This document shows positions 16,612 through 26,639 of a stretch of 64,000 nt of DNA, in pieces (position 1 is the first letter of the stretch; each line of letters opens with the position of its first letter). The DNA comes from Bradyrhizobium tropiciagri. Its GTDB lineage: Bacteria; Pseudomonadota; Alphaproteobacteria; Rhizobiales; Xanthobacteraceae. The translations under genes and the position numbers were made by a program. Location of the stretch: the NCBI RefSeq assembly GCF_018130505.1, contig NZ_JAFCKH010000004.1, forward strand, positions 434,001 through 498,000, in the 5' to 3' direction. Under the pieces are notes generated by a model. That model was given only the letters and a program-made list of their open reading frames with translations, ran no database searches and had not been told where the DNA came from.

Positions 16612-19600
16612 ATGACCGGTTTGATTCGCGCCGCCGCCGTTTGCGCAGCGCTGATGCTTGGCGTGGGCGTCGCCCAGGCGGCGGACAAGGCCTTCAAGCG
16701 CGACGACCTCGCCGATTCCGCGATCAAGCTGGAGGCGCAGATCAAGAACGAGGCCGGCGCCGTCAACAAGTCGGCGGCGACCTTGCGCAGCGATGCCGAC
16801 GCCGCGTTCCGGCGCAATGACGCCCGCACCGGCCTGCAGATCCTCGGCCAGATCGCGGCCGGCGCGCCGGAGGACGCCGCCAACTGGCTGCGGCTCGCCA
16901 AGAGCGTCTTCCAGGTCCGTTCGGCGAGCTCCAGCGAGCAGACCTTTTTGATGGAGCGCGCCTCGACCGCGGCCTACATCGCCTATCAGCGCGCCGGCAA
17001 TCAGGGCGAGGAGGCGGATGCGCTGGCGACCCTCGGCAAGGCGATGTCCGAACGCAAGCTGTGGCGGCCGGCGCTGGATGCGCTGCGGATGTCGCTCGAC
17101 ATGCGCGAGGTCGCCGAGGTCCGCGGCCAGTATGAGAAGATGCGCGACGAGCACGGCTTCCGGCTGCTGGATTACACCGTCGATTCCGACTCGGCCTCGC
17201 CGCGGGCCTGCTTCCAGTTCTCCGAGGAATTGGCCAAGCGCGTCGACTTCGCGCCGTTCCTGGCGCTGGCCGGCAACGACAAGCCGGCGCTGTCGACCGA
17301 GGGCAAGCAGCTCTGCGTCGACGGGCTGAAGCACGGCGAGCGTTACAACATCAACCTGCGCGCCGGCCTGCCGTCGACCGTCAAGGAGACGCTGCCGAAG
17401 TCGGCCGAGTTCAACATCTATGTCCGCGACCGCAAGCCGTTCGTGCGCTTCACCGGCCGCGCCTATGTGCTGCCGCGGACCGGGCAGCGTGGCATCCCGC
17501 TGGTCAGCGTCAACACGCCGGCGGCCAAGATCGACGTGTTCCGGATCGGCGACCGCAACCTGATCAACACCGTGATCGACAGCGACTTCCAGAGTGCGCT
17601 GAGCCGCTACCAGCTCTCCGATCTCGGCGATCAGCGCGGCGTCAAGGTGTGGTCCGGCGAGCTCTCGACCGCGACCACGCTGAACCAGGACGTCGTCACG
17701 GCATTTCCGGTCGACCAGGCGCTCGGTGATCTGCAGCCCGGCGTCTATGTCATGACCGCCTCGGCCAAGGGCGGGGGCGAAGACGACAGCTCGCTGGCGA
17801 CGCAGTGGTTCATCGTCTCCGACATGGGCCTGTCGGCGTTCTCCGGCAATGACGGTATCCACGTCTTCGTGAATTCGCTGGCATCGACCGAGCCGGTCGC
17901 CGGCGCCGAGGTCAAGCTGGTCGCCCGCAACAACGAGATCCTGGCCACCCGCAAGGCCGACGCCGCCGGCCATGTGCTGTTCGAGCAGGGGCTGGCGCGC
18001 GGCGAGGGCGGGCTGTCGCCGGCAATGCTGACCGTGATGGGCGACAAGGCGGACTATGCGTTCCTCAGCCTGAAAACCAACGCCTTTGACCTCACCGATC
18101 GCGGCGTTGCCGGCCGCGCAATCCCCGCCGGTGCGGATGCGTTCGTCTATGCCGAGCGCGGTGTTTACCGCTCCAGCGAAACCGTCTATCTCACCGCGCT
18201 GCTGCGCGACGGGCAGGGCAATGCCCTGACCGGAACGCCGCTGACCATGGTGGTCGAGCGGCCCGACGGCGTCGAATTCCGCCGCGCCGTGTTGCCTGAT
18301 CAGGGCGCCGGCGGCCGCACGCTGGCGGTGGCGCTGAACTCGGCGGTGCCGTCGGGCACCTGGCGCGCCCGCGTCTTCACCGACCCGAAGGGCACGTCGG
18401 TCGGCGAGACCACCTTCATGGTCGAGGATTACATCCCCGAGCGGATCGAATTCGACCTCACCAGCAAGGAGAAGCTGATCAAAGCTGAAGTTCCAGTGGA
18501 GCTTCAGGTCAGCGGCCATTTCCTCTACGGCGCGCCGGCATCGGGTCTGCAACTCGAGGGCGACATGCTGGTCGCGCCCGCGGCCGCCGGCCGTCCCGGC
18601 TATCCCGGCTACAAGTTCGGCGTCGACGACGAGGAGACCGCGAGCAACGAACGCACCCCGATCGGCGACCTGCCGGAGGCCGATGCCAATGGCGCGGCGA
18701 CCTTCCCGGTGAAACTGGAGAAGGCGCCGAGCTCGACCCGGCCGCAGGAAGCCCAGATCTTCATCCGCATGGCGGAGACCGGCGGCCGCTCGGTCGAGCG
18801 CAAGATCGTGCTGCCGGTGGCGCCGACGGCCTCGCTGATCGGCATCAAGCCTGCGTTCGGCGACAAGAGCGTCGCCGAGGGCGACAAGGCCGAGTTCGAC
18901 GTCGTGTTCGTGTCGCCCGACGGCAAGCAACTTTCGCGGGACGGGCTGCGCTACGAGTTGTTGAAACTGGAGTCGCGCTACCAATGGTACCGGCAGGACT
19001 CGTCGTGGAGTTATGAGCCGGTCAAATCGACCCAGCGTGTCGCCGACGGCGATGTGAACCTTGCGGCCGACAAGCCGCAGCGGCTGACGTTCCAGCCGCA
19101 GCCCGGCCGCTACCGGCTCGACGTGAAATCGAGCGATGCCGACGGTCCGGTCACGTCGGTGCAGTTCGACGTCGGCTGGTATTCCGACGGCAGCGCCGAC
19201 ACGCCCGATCTCCTGGAGACCTCGATCGACCGGCCGGAATATGCCTCCGGCGACACCATGACGGTCTCGGTGAATGCGCGCAGCGCCGGCAAGCTTTCCG
19301 TCTATGTGCTCGGCGACCGCCTGCTGACGACCCAGAGCATCGACGTCAAGGAAGGCACCCAGCAGGTGAAGATTGCGGTCGGCAAGGACTGGGGCACCGG
19401 CGCGTATGTGCTGACCACGCTGCGCCGTCCGCTCGACGTCGCCGCCGGCCGCATGCCGGGCCGCGCGATCGGGCTGAAATGGTTCGGTATCGACAAGAAG
19501 AGCCGCACGCTCACGGTCGAGCTGTCGCCGCCGGCGCTGGTACGGCCGGGCACGACGCTTAAGATCCCCGTGAAGCTCGGCGGGCTCAATCCCGGCGAGG

Positions 19601-21816
19601 ACGCCAAGGTGGTGCTCGCCGCTGTCGACGTCGGCATCCTCAATCTGACCAACTACAAGCCGCCGGCGCCGGACGATTATTATCTCGGCCAGCGCCGCCT
19701 CACCGCCGAGATCCGCGACCTCTATGGCCAGCTGATCGACGGCATGCAGGGCACGCGCGGCCAGATCCGCAGCGGCGGTGACGCCGCCGGCGCCGAGCTG
19801 CAGGGCTCGCCGCCCACGCAAAAGCCGCTGGCGCTGTATTCCGGCATCGTCACCGTCGGTCCCGACGGGTCAGCGGAGGTCAGCTTCGACATCCCGGAAT
19901 TCGCCGGGACAGCGCGGGTGATGGCGGTGGCATGGAGCGCCACCAAGCTCGGCCGCGCGACGACTGACGTCACCGTGCGTGATCCCGTGGTGCTGACCGC
20001 GACGCTGCCGCGCTTCGTGCTCACCGGCGACAAGGCCACCATGAGCATGGACATTGACAATGTCGAAGGCGCCGCCGGCGACTACGCCATCAGCGTCAAG
20101 GCCAGCGGGCCGATCAAGGTGTCGGGCAATCCGACCACCAAGGTGAAGCTCGCCGCCACGCAGCGCTCGTCGCTGTCGCTCGGCCTCGAGGCCGGCGGCG
20201 CCGGCCGCGCCGAGTTCGACGTCGACATCGCAGGGCCGAACGGGCTGACGCTGGCGCGGCATTATGCGCTCGACGTCAAGCCGGCCACGCAAGTGCTGGC
20301 GCGGCGCTCGATCCGCACGTTGGCGAAGGGCGAGAGCCTGACGCTGACCGCGGACATGTTCTCCGACCTCGTGCCGGGCACCGGCGGCGTCTCGATCTCG
20401 GCGTCGCTGTCGACCGCGCTCGATGCGGCGAGCATCCTCAAGGCCCTCGACCGCTACCCCTATGGCTGCTCCGAGCAGATCACGAGCCGCGCGCTGCCGC
20501 TGCTCTATGTCAACGATCTCGCCGCCGGCGCCCATCTTGCGATGGACACGGCGGTCGATCAGCGCATCCGCGATGCGATCGAGCGGCTCTTGGCGCGGCA
20601 GGGCTCCAACGGCTCATTCGGCCTGTGGTTCGCGGGCGGCGATGACGCCTGGCTCGACGCCTATGTCACGGACTTCCTGACCCGGGCCCGCGAAAAGGGC
20701 TTTGCGGTGCCGGACGTGCTGTTCAAGAACGCGCTCGACCGCGTCAGGAACTCGGTGGTCAACGCCAACGAGCCGGAGAAGGACGGCGGCCGCGACCTGG
20801 CCTACGGCCTCTACGTGCTGGCGCGCAACGGCGCGGCGCCGATCGGCGATCTGCGCTATCTCGCCGACACCAAGCTGAACAACCTGGCGACGCCGATCGC
20901 CAAGGCGCAGCTCGCTGCGGCGCTGGCGCTGGTCGGCGACAAGGCGAGGGCGGAGCGGGTCTACAGCGCCGCGGTCGACGCACTGAACCCGAAGCCGGCG
21001 CTCGAGTTCGGCCGGGTCGATTACGGCTCGGCGCTGCGCGATGCGGCGGCGCTGGTGTCGCTGGCCGGCGAGGGCAACGCGCCGCGTGCGACGCTGACCC
21101 AGGCCGTCCAGCGCGTCGAGGCCGCACGCGGGCTGTCGCCCTACACCTCGACGCAGGAGAATGCGTGGATGGTGCTGGCGGCGCGCGCGCTCGCCAGGGA
21201 GACGCTGACGCTCGACATCAACGGCCAACCGGTGAAATCAGCCGTCTATCGCAGCTACAAGGCTGACGAGATGGTGGGGCAGCCGCTCAAGATCACCAAC
21301 ACCGGCGATGCGCCGGTGCAGGCGGTGGTCTCGGTGTCGGGTTCGCCGGTCACGCCGGAGCCGGCGGCGTCCAACGGCTTCAAGATCGAGCGCAGCTATT
21401 TCACGCTCGACGGCAAGCCGGCCGACGTCACCAAGGCGAAACAGAACGACCGTTTCGCCGTTGTCCTGAAGGTCACCGAGGCGAAGCCGGAATTCGGCCA
21501 CATCATGGTGGCCGACTATCTGCCGGCCGGGCTCGAGATCGACAATCCGCGTCTGGTGTCGTCGGGCGATTCCGGCACGCTGGACTGGATCGAGGGCGGC
21601 GTCGAGGCCAAGAACACCGAGTTCCGCGATGACCGCTTCACCGCCGCGATCGACCGTGCCGCCAACGACAAGTCGGTGTTCACGGTCGCCTATGTCGTGC
21701 GCGCCGTGTCGCCCGGCAAGTATGTGCTGCCGCAGGCCTATGTCGAGGACATGTACAATCCCTCGCGCTACGGCCGCAGCGGCACCGGCTCGGTCGAAGT
21801 GAAGCCGGCGAAATGA
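16612..21816 (+). CDS. Bacterial alpha-2-macroglobulin family protein (YfhM-like)
   Basis: A 1734-residue exported protein, close to E. coli YfhM in length. Residues 1-23 are a signal peptide (cleavage near AQA). Successive macroglobulin beta-domains follow, then the A2M core (PEFAGTARVMAVAWSATKLG). A thioester motif, PYGCSEQ near residues 1282-1288, keeps the Cys and Gln that form the reactive bond. C-terminal all-helical and receptor-type domains finish the protein. These proteins trap proteases that enter the periplasm. No lipobox Cys is seen at the end of the signal, so it appears soluble rather than lipid-anchored. GGGAGC precedes the ATG; the stop overlaps the PBP1C start (ATGA), the usual pairing. 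Confidence 0.9.
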   Translation: MTGLIRAAAVCAALMLGVGVAQAADKAFKRDDLADSAIKLEAQIKNEAGAVNKSAATLRSDADAAFRRNDARTGLQILGQIAAGAPEDAANWLRLAKSVFQVRSASSSEQTFLMERASTAAYIAYQRAGNQGEEADALATLGKAMSERKLWRPALDALRMSLDMREVAEVRGQYEKMRDEHGFRLLDYTVDSDSASPRACFQFSEELAKRVDFAPFLALAGNDKPALSTEGKQLCVDGLKHGERYNINLRAGLPSTVKETLPKSAEFNIYVRDRKPFVRFTGRAYVLPRTGQRGIPLVSVNTPAAKIDVFRIGDRNLINTVIDSDFQSALSRYQLSDLGDQRGVKVWSGELSTATTLNQDVVTAFPVDQALGDLQPGVYVMTASAKGGGEDDSSLATQWFIVSDMGLSAFSGNDGIHVFVNSLASTEPVAGAEVKLVARNNEILATRKADAAGHVLFEQGLARGEGGLSPAMLTVMGDKADYAFLSLKTNAFDLTDRGVAGRAIPAGADAFVYAERGVYRSSETVYLTALLRDGQGNALTGTPLTMVVERPDGVEFRRAVLPDQGAGGRTLAVALNSAVPSGTWRARVFTDPKGTSVGETTFMVEDYIPERIEFDLTSKEKLIKAEVPVELQVSGHFLYGAPASGLQLEGDMLVAPAAAGRPGYPGYKFGVDDEETASNERTPIGDLPEADANGAATFPVKLEKAPSSTRPQEAQIFIRMAETGGRSVERKIVLPVAPTASLIGIKPAFGDKSVAEGDKAEFDVVFVSPDGKQLSRDGLRYELLKLESRYQWYRQDSSWSYEPVKSTQRVADGDVNLAADKPQRLTFQPQPGRYRLDVKSSDADGPVTSVQFDVGWYSDGSADTPDLLETSIDRPEYASGDTMTVSVNARSAGKLSVYVLGDRLLTTQSIDVKEGTQQVKIAVGKDWGTGAYVLTTLRRPLDVAAGRMPGRAIGLKWFGIDKKSRTLTVELSPPALVRPGTTLKIPVKLGGLNPGEDAKVVLAAVDVGILNLTNYKPPAPDDYYLGQRRLTAEIRDLYGQLIDGMQGTRGQIRSGGDAAGAELQGSPPTQKPLALYSGIVTVGPDGSAEVSFDIPEFAGTARVMAVAWSATKLGRATTDVTVRDPVVLTATLPRFVLTGDKATMSMDIDNVEGAAGDYAISVKASGPIKVSGNPTTKVKLAATQRSSLSLGLEAGGAGRAEFDVDIAGPNGLTLARHYALDVKPATQVLARRSIRTLAKGESLTLTADMFSDLVPGTGGVSISASLSTALDAASILKALDRYPYGCSEQITSRALPLLYVNDLAAGAHLAMDTAVDQRIRDAIERLLARQGSNGSFGLWFAGGDDAWLDAYVTDFLTRAREKGFAVPDVLFKNALDRVRNSVVNANEPEKDGGRDLAYGLYVLARNGAAPIGDLRYLADTKLNNLATPIAKAQLAAALALVGDKARAERVYSAAVDALNPKPALEFGRVDYGSALRDAAALVSLAGEGNAPRATLTQAVQRVEAARGLSPYTSTQENAWMVLAARALARETLTLDINGQPVKSAVYRSYKADEMVGQPLKITNTGDAPVQAVVSVSGSPVTPEPAASNGFKIERSYFTLDGKPADVTKAKQNDRFAVVLKVTEAKPEFGHIMVADYLPAGLEIDNPRLVSSGDSGTLDWIEGGVEAKNTEFRDDRFTAAIDRAANDKSVFTVAYVVRAVSPGKYVLPQAYVEDMYNPSRYGRSGTGSVEVKPAK

Positions 21817-23927
21817 GCGGGACGACGACGATAGCGCCGGCGCGCAGATCGCGCTGGCAATGGACCAAGGTGGCGATGGCAGCTTGTGCCGTCGCCACGA
21901 TCGCTGTCAGCTCCGTCTTCGCCGCCTGGGTCGTCTCGCTCGGGCCATTGCCACTCGATCAGGCCAGGCAAGTCTCGACCACCGTGGTCGACCGCAACGG
22001 CAAACTGCTGCGCGCCTATGCGATGGCCGATGGCCGCTGGCGGCTGCCGGCCGATGCCAAGACCTCGGTCGATCCGACCTACCTGAAGCTCCTGTTCGCC
22101 TATGAGGACAAGCGCTTCTACGACCATCACGGCGTCGATCCGCTGGCGCTGGCACGCGCCGCGTTCCAGCTCGGCACGCGCGGCCATATCATCTCGGGCG
22201 GTTCGACCATCACCATGCAGCTGGCGCGGCTGATGGAGCCGCGGCACCAGCGCTCGGTCTACGCCAAGCTGCGGCAGATGGTGCGCGCGGTCGAGCTCGA
22301 ACACGAACTCTCGAAGGAGCAGATCCTCGATCTCTATCTCGCGTTGGCGCCGTTCGGCGGCAATCTCGAAGGCGTCCGCGCTGCCTCGATCGCCTATTTC
22401 GGCAAGGAGCCGAAGCGGCTGTCGCTCGCGGAAGCCGCGCTGCTGGTGGCGCTGCCGCAATCGCCGGAGCGGCGGCGGCTCGACCGCTATCCCGAAGCCG
22501 CGCACATCGCGCGCGACCGCGTGCTCGACCGCATGGTCGAGGACGGCGTGGTCTCGCAGGACGACGCCGCGCAGGCCAAGGCGACGGCGGTGCCGAAGAT
22601 GCGCAAGCAGATCCCGATCCTGGCGCCGCATTCCGCCGATCAGGCGGTGGCGACGATCAAGGACACGCCGGTCATCCAGCTGACGCTGGACGCCACGCTG
22701 CAGAGGAACCTCGAGGCGCTGGCGCATGACCGCGCGATCGCGCTGGGGCCCGACGTTTCGGTCGCGATTATCGCCGTCGACAATGAGAGCGGCGACGTGC
22801 TGGCGCGGGTCGGCTCGCCGGATTATTTCGACGAGCGGCGGGCCGGGCAGGTCGACATGACTCGCGCGGTGCGCTCGCCGGGCTCGACCTTGAAGCCGTT
22901 CATCTATGGCCTCGCCTTCGAGGACGGCTTCGTGCATCCGGACAGCCTGATCGAGGATCGCCCCATCAGGTTCGGCTCTTACGCGCCGGAAAATTTCGAC
23001 ATGACGTTCCAGGGCACGGTGCCGGTGCGCAAGGCGCTGCAACTGTCGCTGAATGTGCCGGCGATCGCGCTCCTGGATCGCGTCGGCGCCAGCCGGCTGT
23101 CGTCGCGGCTGAAGCAGGCCGGCACCAGCCTCGTGCTGCCGAAGGACGAGACGCCGGGCCTTGCGATGGGCCTCGGCGGCGTCGGCGTGACGCTGCAGGA
23201 CCTCACCCAGCTCTATGTCGGCTTGCCGCGGCTCGGCGCCACCAAACCGCTGCGCGAGATCGTGCGCGCCAGCGACGAGCGCGAGACGATGCGGCTGATG
23301 GATCAGGCCGCGGCGTGGCAGGTCGGCAATGTCCTGCTCGGCACGCCGCCGCCGGAGAACGGCGTGCACAACAAGATCGCGTTCAAGACCGGCACCAGCT
23401 ACGGCTATCGCGACGCCTGGTCGGTCGGCTTCGACGGCCGCTTCACGATCGGCGTCTGGGTCGGCCGCCCGGACGGTGCGCCGGTGCCGGGCCTGGTCGG
23501 CCGCGTCGCGGCGGCGCCGATCCTGTTCGATGCCTTCGCGCGCACCGGCAAGATCCCGGCGGCGTTGCCGAAGCCGCCGAAGGGCGTGCTGGTCGCCAGC
23601 AACGCAAAACTGCCGCCGCCGCTGCGCCGGTTCCGGCCGCTCGGCGAACTGGTCCGCTCCGGCAGCGACCAGGCCCCACACATCCAGTTCCCGCTGAACG
23701 GCTCGCGCATCGACGTCGATCATTCCGAGGGCGGCCGCTATGCGGCGATGCCGGTGAAGGTCGCCGGCGGCGTGCTGCCGCTGACGGTATTGGTGAACGG
23801 TGTCTCAGCCGGGGACATCGACGGCCGCCGCCAGCGCCTGATCGATCCGCCCGGACCGGGCTTCGCGCGCCTCACCGTGATCGACGCCACTGGCGCCGCG
23901 GACACAGTTGTGATCCGCGTGCAATGA
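21813..23927 (+). CDS. pbpC: Penicillin-binding protein 1C
   Basis: A 704-residue bifunctional peptidoglycan synthase with one N-terminal membrane anchor (residues 18-40). The GT51 glycosyltransferase carries the catalytic-Glu motif EDKRFYDHHGVD near residue 98 and GGSTITMQLARL. The transpeptidase domain shows SPGSTLKPF (active Ser near 358), a downstream SLN and FKTGTSYGYRD (KTG near 525). A C-terminal PBP1C beta-domain ends the protein. It pairs with the upstream macroglobulin, as in many proteobacteria, where the two may sense and repair envelope breaches. Confidence 0.93.
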   Translation: MSGTTTIAPARRSRWQWTKVAMAACAVATIAVSSVFAAWVVSLGPLPLDQARQVSTTVVDRNGKLLRAYAMADGRWRLPADAKTSVDPTYLKLLFAYEDKRFYDHHGVDPLALARAAFQLGTRGHIISGGSTITMQLARLMEPRHQRSVYAKLRQMVRAVELEHELSKEQILDLYLALAPFGGNLEGVRAASIAYFGKEPKRLSLAEAALLVALPQSPERRRLDRYPEAAHIARDRVLDRMVEDGVVSQDDAAQAKATAVPKMRKQIPILAPHSADQAVATIKDTPVIQLTLDATLQRNLEALAHDRAIALGPDVSVAIIAVDNESGDVLARVGSPDYFDERRAGQVDMTRAVRSPGSTLKPFIYGLAFEDGFVHPDSLIEDRPIRFGSYAPENFDMTFQGTVPVRKALQLSLNVPAIALLDRVGASRLSSRLKQAGTSLVLPKDETPGLAMGLGGVGVTLQDLTQLYVGLPRLGATKPLREIVRASDERETMRLMDQAAAWQVGNVLLGTPPPENGVHNKIAFKTGTSYGYRDAWSVGFDGRFTIGVWVGRPDGAPVPGLVGRVAAAPILFDAFARTGKIPAALPKPPKGVLVASNAKLPPPLRRFRPLGELVRSGSDQAPHIQFPLNGSRIDVDHSEGGRYAAMPVKVAGGVLPLTVLVNGVSAGDIDGRRQRLIDPPGPGFARLTVIDATGAADTVVIRVQ

Positions 23928-24069
23928 TGGCGCGGGAAAGCGGAACAGCACCATTGTTTGCGCTGCGGTTTCATCGTATGCGAAACCCATGGTGGATGGC
24001 CTCCAACCCCGGCGCTTCGGAGCGGGGCAACAGTCTGTAAAACCTGCGCATTCCAGCCGCAGGCTGTTC

Positions 24070-25734
24070 ATGGCGTTCGAGTTCGCAACGGCCAGCCAGT
24101 GGCGCTCGATCCTGTTCCTGACTCTGACCTGTCTGGTCCTGTACCTGCCGGGCTTCTTCACGATCCCGCCGATCGACCGCGACGAGGTTCGCTTCGCCCA
24201 AGCGACCAAGCAGATGGTCGAAAGCGGCGATTTCGTCGACATCCGCTTCCAGGACGACGTCCGCTACAAGAAGCCGGTCGGCATCTATTGGATGCAGGCG
24301 GCGGCGCTGAAGACCATCTCCGCGCTCGGGGTTCCGCGCGCCCAGGTCCGCATTTGGGTCTACCGGCTGCCGTCGCTGCTCGGCGCCATCGGCGCGGTGC
24401 TCTTGACCTACTGGACGGCGCTTGCCTTCGTGACACGACAGGGCGCGGTGCTGGCGGCCCTGATGATGGCGAGTTGCGTGCTGCTCGGGGTCGAGGCGCG
24501 TCTGGCCAAGACCGACGCTATGCTTCTTCTATCAGTCACCGCGGCGATGGGCGCGATGGCGCGAGTCTATCTATCGTGGCAACGCGGCGAGGATCCGGCG
24601 CATCCGTCATGGCTGCCGCCCGCGGTGTTCTGGACCGCACTCGCCGTCGGCATCCTGCTCAAGGGGCCGCTGATCCTGATGTTCGTCGGCCTCGCAATGG
24701 CCGTGCTGGCGTTCTTCGACAAATCGGCGGCCTGGTTCTGGCGCATGCGTCCGGTCTGGGGCCTGATGTGGACGCTGGTGCTGGTGCTGCCGTGGTTCGT
24801 GCTGATCTTCCTGCGCGCCGGCGAGACCTTCTTTGCTGACTCGGTCGGCGGCGACATGCTGAGCAAGCTCGGCGCCCAGGAATCCCACGGCGCGCCGCCC
24901 GGGCTCTATCTGCTGCTGTTCTGGATCACGTTCTGGCCCGGCGCGCCGCTGGCCGGCATGGCGGCGCCGGCGATCTGGCGGGCGCGGCGCGAGCCCGGGG
25001 CCCAGTTCCTGCTGGCCTGGCTGATCCCGTCCTGGATCGTGTTCGAGGCGGTACTGACAAAGCTGCCGCATTACGTGCTGCCGCTCTATCCGGCGATCGC
25101 GATCCTGACCATCGGTGCGTTGGAACGCCGGGTGCTGTCGCGCAATTCATGGCTGGTGCGCGGCGCCGCGTGGTGGTTCGCGCTGCCGGCAATCGCCGCG
25201 GTGCTGGTGATCGTCGGCGCGATCAAGGCGATCCATCAGCCGGTGTTCCCGGCCTGGCCGCTGTTCGCCTTCGCGATGATATTCGGCCTGATCGCATGGT
25301 GGCTGTTCGAGGACAGCCGCGCCGAGCGCTCGCTGCTCAACGCCGTCATCGCCGCCGCGCTGCTCGCAGGCGGCACCTATGGCGTGGTGCTGCCGCGGCT
25401 CACCACGATGTTCCCGAGCCAGGAGGTGGCGCGCGCGCTGCGCAGCGTGACCTGCGTCGGCCCGAAAGCTGCGGCCGCCGGCTTTCATGAGCCGAGCCTC
25501 GTGTTCATGACCGATACCTCGACCCTGCTCACCGACGGATCGGGTGCCGCCGATTTCCTCGCGCATGGCAGCTGCCGTTTCGCGCTGGTCGAGCAGCGGT
25601 CGGAGCGATCCTTCGTGCAGCGTGCCGAGGCGATCGGGCTGCGCTACAATGCGCCGGTGCGGGTCGAGGGCTACAACATCTCGCAGGGCAAGGCAGTTTC
25701 GATCGCGATCTTCCGCAGCGAAGGGACGGAGTGA
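24070..25734 (+). CDS. GT39/ArnT-like glycosyltransferase
   Basis: A 554-residue multi-span membrane enzyme. Residues 1-33 form the first membrane segment, followed by the catalytic Asp loop IDRDEVRFAQATKQM with the D-E pair typical of ArnT/PMT enzymes, then FQDDVRYKKPVGIYWMQA and many membrane spans to about residue 450. The C-terminal part is soluble. Such enzymes take a sugar from a polyprenyl phosphate and attach it to lipid A or another envelope acceptor. ATG 24070 was preferred over 23989, which adds a repeat-derived, non-membrane extension. It starts a four-gene run with PAP2, GT2 and LAB_N proteins. Confidence 0.8.
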   Translation: MAFEFATASQWRSILFLTLTCLVLYLPGFFTIPPIDRDEVRFAQATKQMVESGDFVDIRFQDDVRYKKPVGIYWMQAAALKTISALGVPRAQVRIWVYRLPSLLGAIGAVLLTYWTALAFVTRQGAVLAALMMASCVLLGVEARLAKTDAMLLLSVTAAMGAMARVYLSWQRGEDPAHPSWLPPAVFWTALAVGILLKGPLILMFVGLAMAVLAFFDKSAAWFWRMRPVWGLMWTLVLVLPWFVLIFLRAGETFFADSVGGDMLSKLGAQESHGAPPGLYLLLFWITFWPGAPLAGMAAPAIWRARREPGAQFLLAWLIPSWIVFEAVLTKLPHYVLPLYPAIAILTIGALERRVLSRNSWLVRGAAWWFALPAIAAVLVIVGAIKAIHQPVFPAWPLFAFAMIFGLIAWWLFEDSRAERSLLNAVIAAALLAGGTYGVVLPRLTTMFPSQEVARALRSVTCVGPKAAAAGFHEPSLVFMTDTSTLLTDGSGAADFLAHGSCRFALVEQRSERSFVQRAEAIGLRYNAPVRVEGYNISQGKAVSIAIFRSEGTE

Positions 25735-25735
25735 C

Positions 25736-26581
25736 ATGCCGGCGCCGCCAGCAGTCCCGGACTCCGCCAATTATTTGGGACGATTGCTGACGCTGGTCTG
25801 GCTGTCGCTGGCGCAGCTCGTGCGCGCGCCGTCGCACTCGCGCCGGGCTGAGGCGGCGCGGCGCTCGGCGCGCCACGTGCTTCTGCTCATGGTGATCCTG
25901 GGCGCCGCCATCATCACGCTGATGTACGCCCTCGACGTTGCCGAAATCAGCATGATGCCGCCGCGGGACACACCAGGCCTGTGGTGGGTGAAGAAGGTGA
26001 CCAATTTCGGCAAGGACGAGTACGTGCTGTCGGTGCTCGGCGGGTTGCTGATCGCGGTCGCACTTGCGGCGCCGGCGCTGCGCGGCACCTCGCGCATGGC
26101 ACTGCTCGGCCTCGGAATCCGGCTGCAATATCTGTTTCTGTCGGTCGCGCTGTCGGTGACCGCGGGTGAACTCTTGAAGTGGATCGTCGGCCGCGGCCGT
26201 CCGTTCGTCGGCGGCAAGGCCAATGCGTTCAACTTCCAGCACTTCAACGGCACCGAGGCCTATTCGAGCCTGCCGTCCGGGCACGCGATCACCGCATTCG
26301 CGCTGGCGTTTGCCGTCTCGGCGGTGTGGCCGCGGCTGCGGATTGCGATGCTGGTCTATGCGTTGATCATCGCAGCGACGCGGCTGGTGCTGCTGGCGCA
26401 TCATCCGAGCGATGTGGTGGCCGGCGCGCTGGTCGGCGTGATCGGCGCGATGGCCGTGCGCTACTGGTTTGCGGCCCGCCGCCTTGGTTTCGCCATCCGG
26501 CAGGATGGCACCGTCATGGCGCTCTCCGGGCCGCCGGAAGGGCACCTCAAAAGGGTTGCGAGGACCGCCTTCGCCCCATAA
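25736..26581 (+). CDS. PAP2-family membrane phosphatase
   Basis: A 281-residue protein with about six membrane spans and all three PAP2 motifs: KWIVGRGRP, PSGH (YSSLPSGHAITAF) and a final R-x-x-L-x-x-HHPSD (RLVLLAHHPSDVVAG). These enzymes dephosphorylate lipids such as polyprenyl pyrophosphate or lipid A. Its ATG lies 1 base after the GT39 stop, indicating cotranslation. In this context it may recycle a lipid carrier or dephosphorylate lipid A before sugar transfer (inference). Confidence 0.85.
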   Translation: MPAPPAVPDSANYLGRLLTLVWLSLAQLVRAPSHSRRAEAARRSARHVLLLMVILGAAIITLMYALDVAEISMMPPRDTPGLWWVKKVTNFGKDEYVLSVLGGLLIAVALAAPALRGTSRMALLGLGIRLQYLFLSVALSVTAGELLKWIVGRGRPFVGGKANAFNFQHFNGTEAYSSLPSGHAITAFALAFAVSAVWPRLRIAMLVYALIIAATRLVLLAHHPSDVVAGALVGVIGAMAVRYWFAARRLGFAIRQDGTVMALSGPPEGHLKRVARTAFAP

Positions 26582-26639
26582 AAGCGGTCGCCCGGCGGCC
26601 GGATCGGGCGGGTTCCCGCCGCGCCCCCTTTAACCAACC

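Noticed and set aside
16546-19821. Very long open frame (1091 codons) on the minus strand
   Set aside because: It lies antisense to the macroglobulin gene and is rich in Arg, His and Ala in the way high-GC mirror frames are. No domain or ribosome site supports it.
21768-23723. Minus-strand open frame of 651 codons over pbpC
   Set aside because: Shadow of pbpC; the plus strand has all GT51 and transpeptidase motifs.
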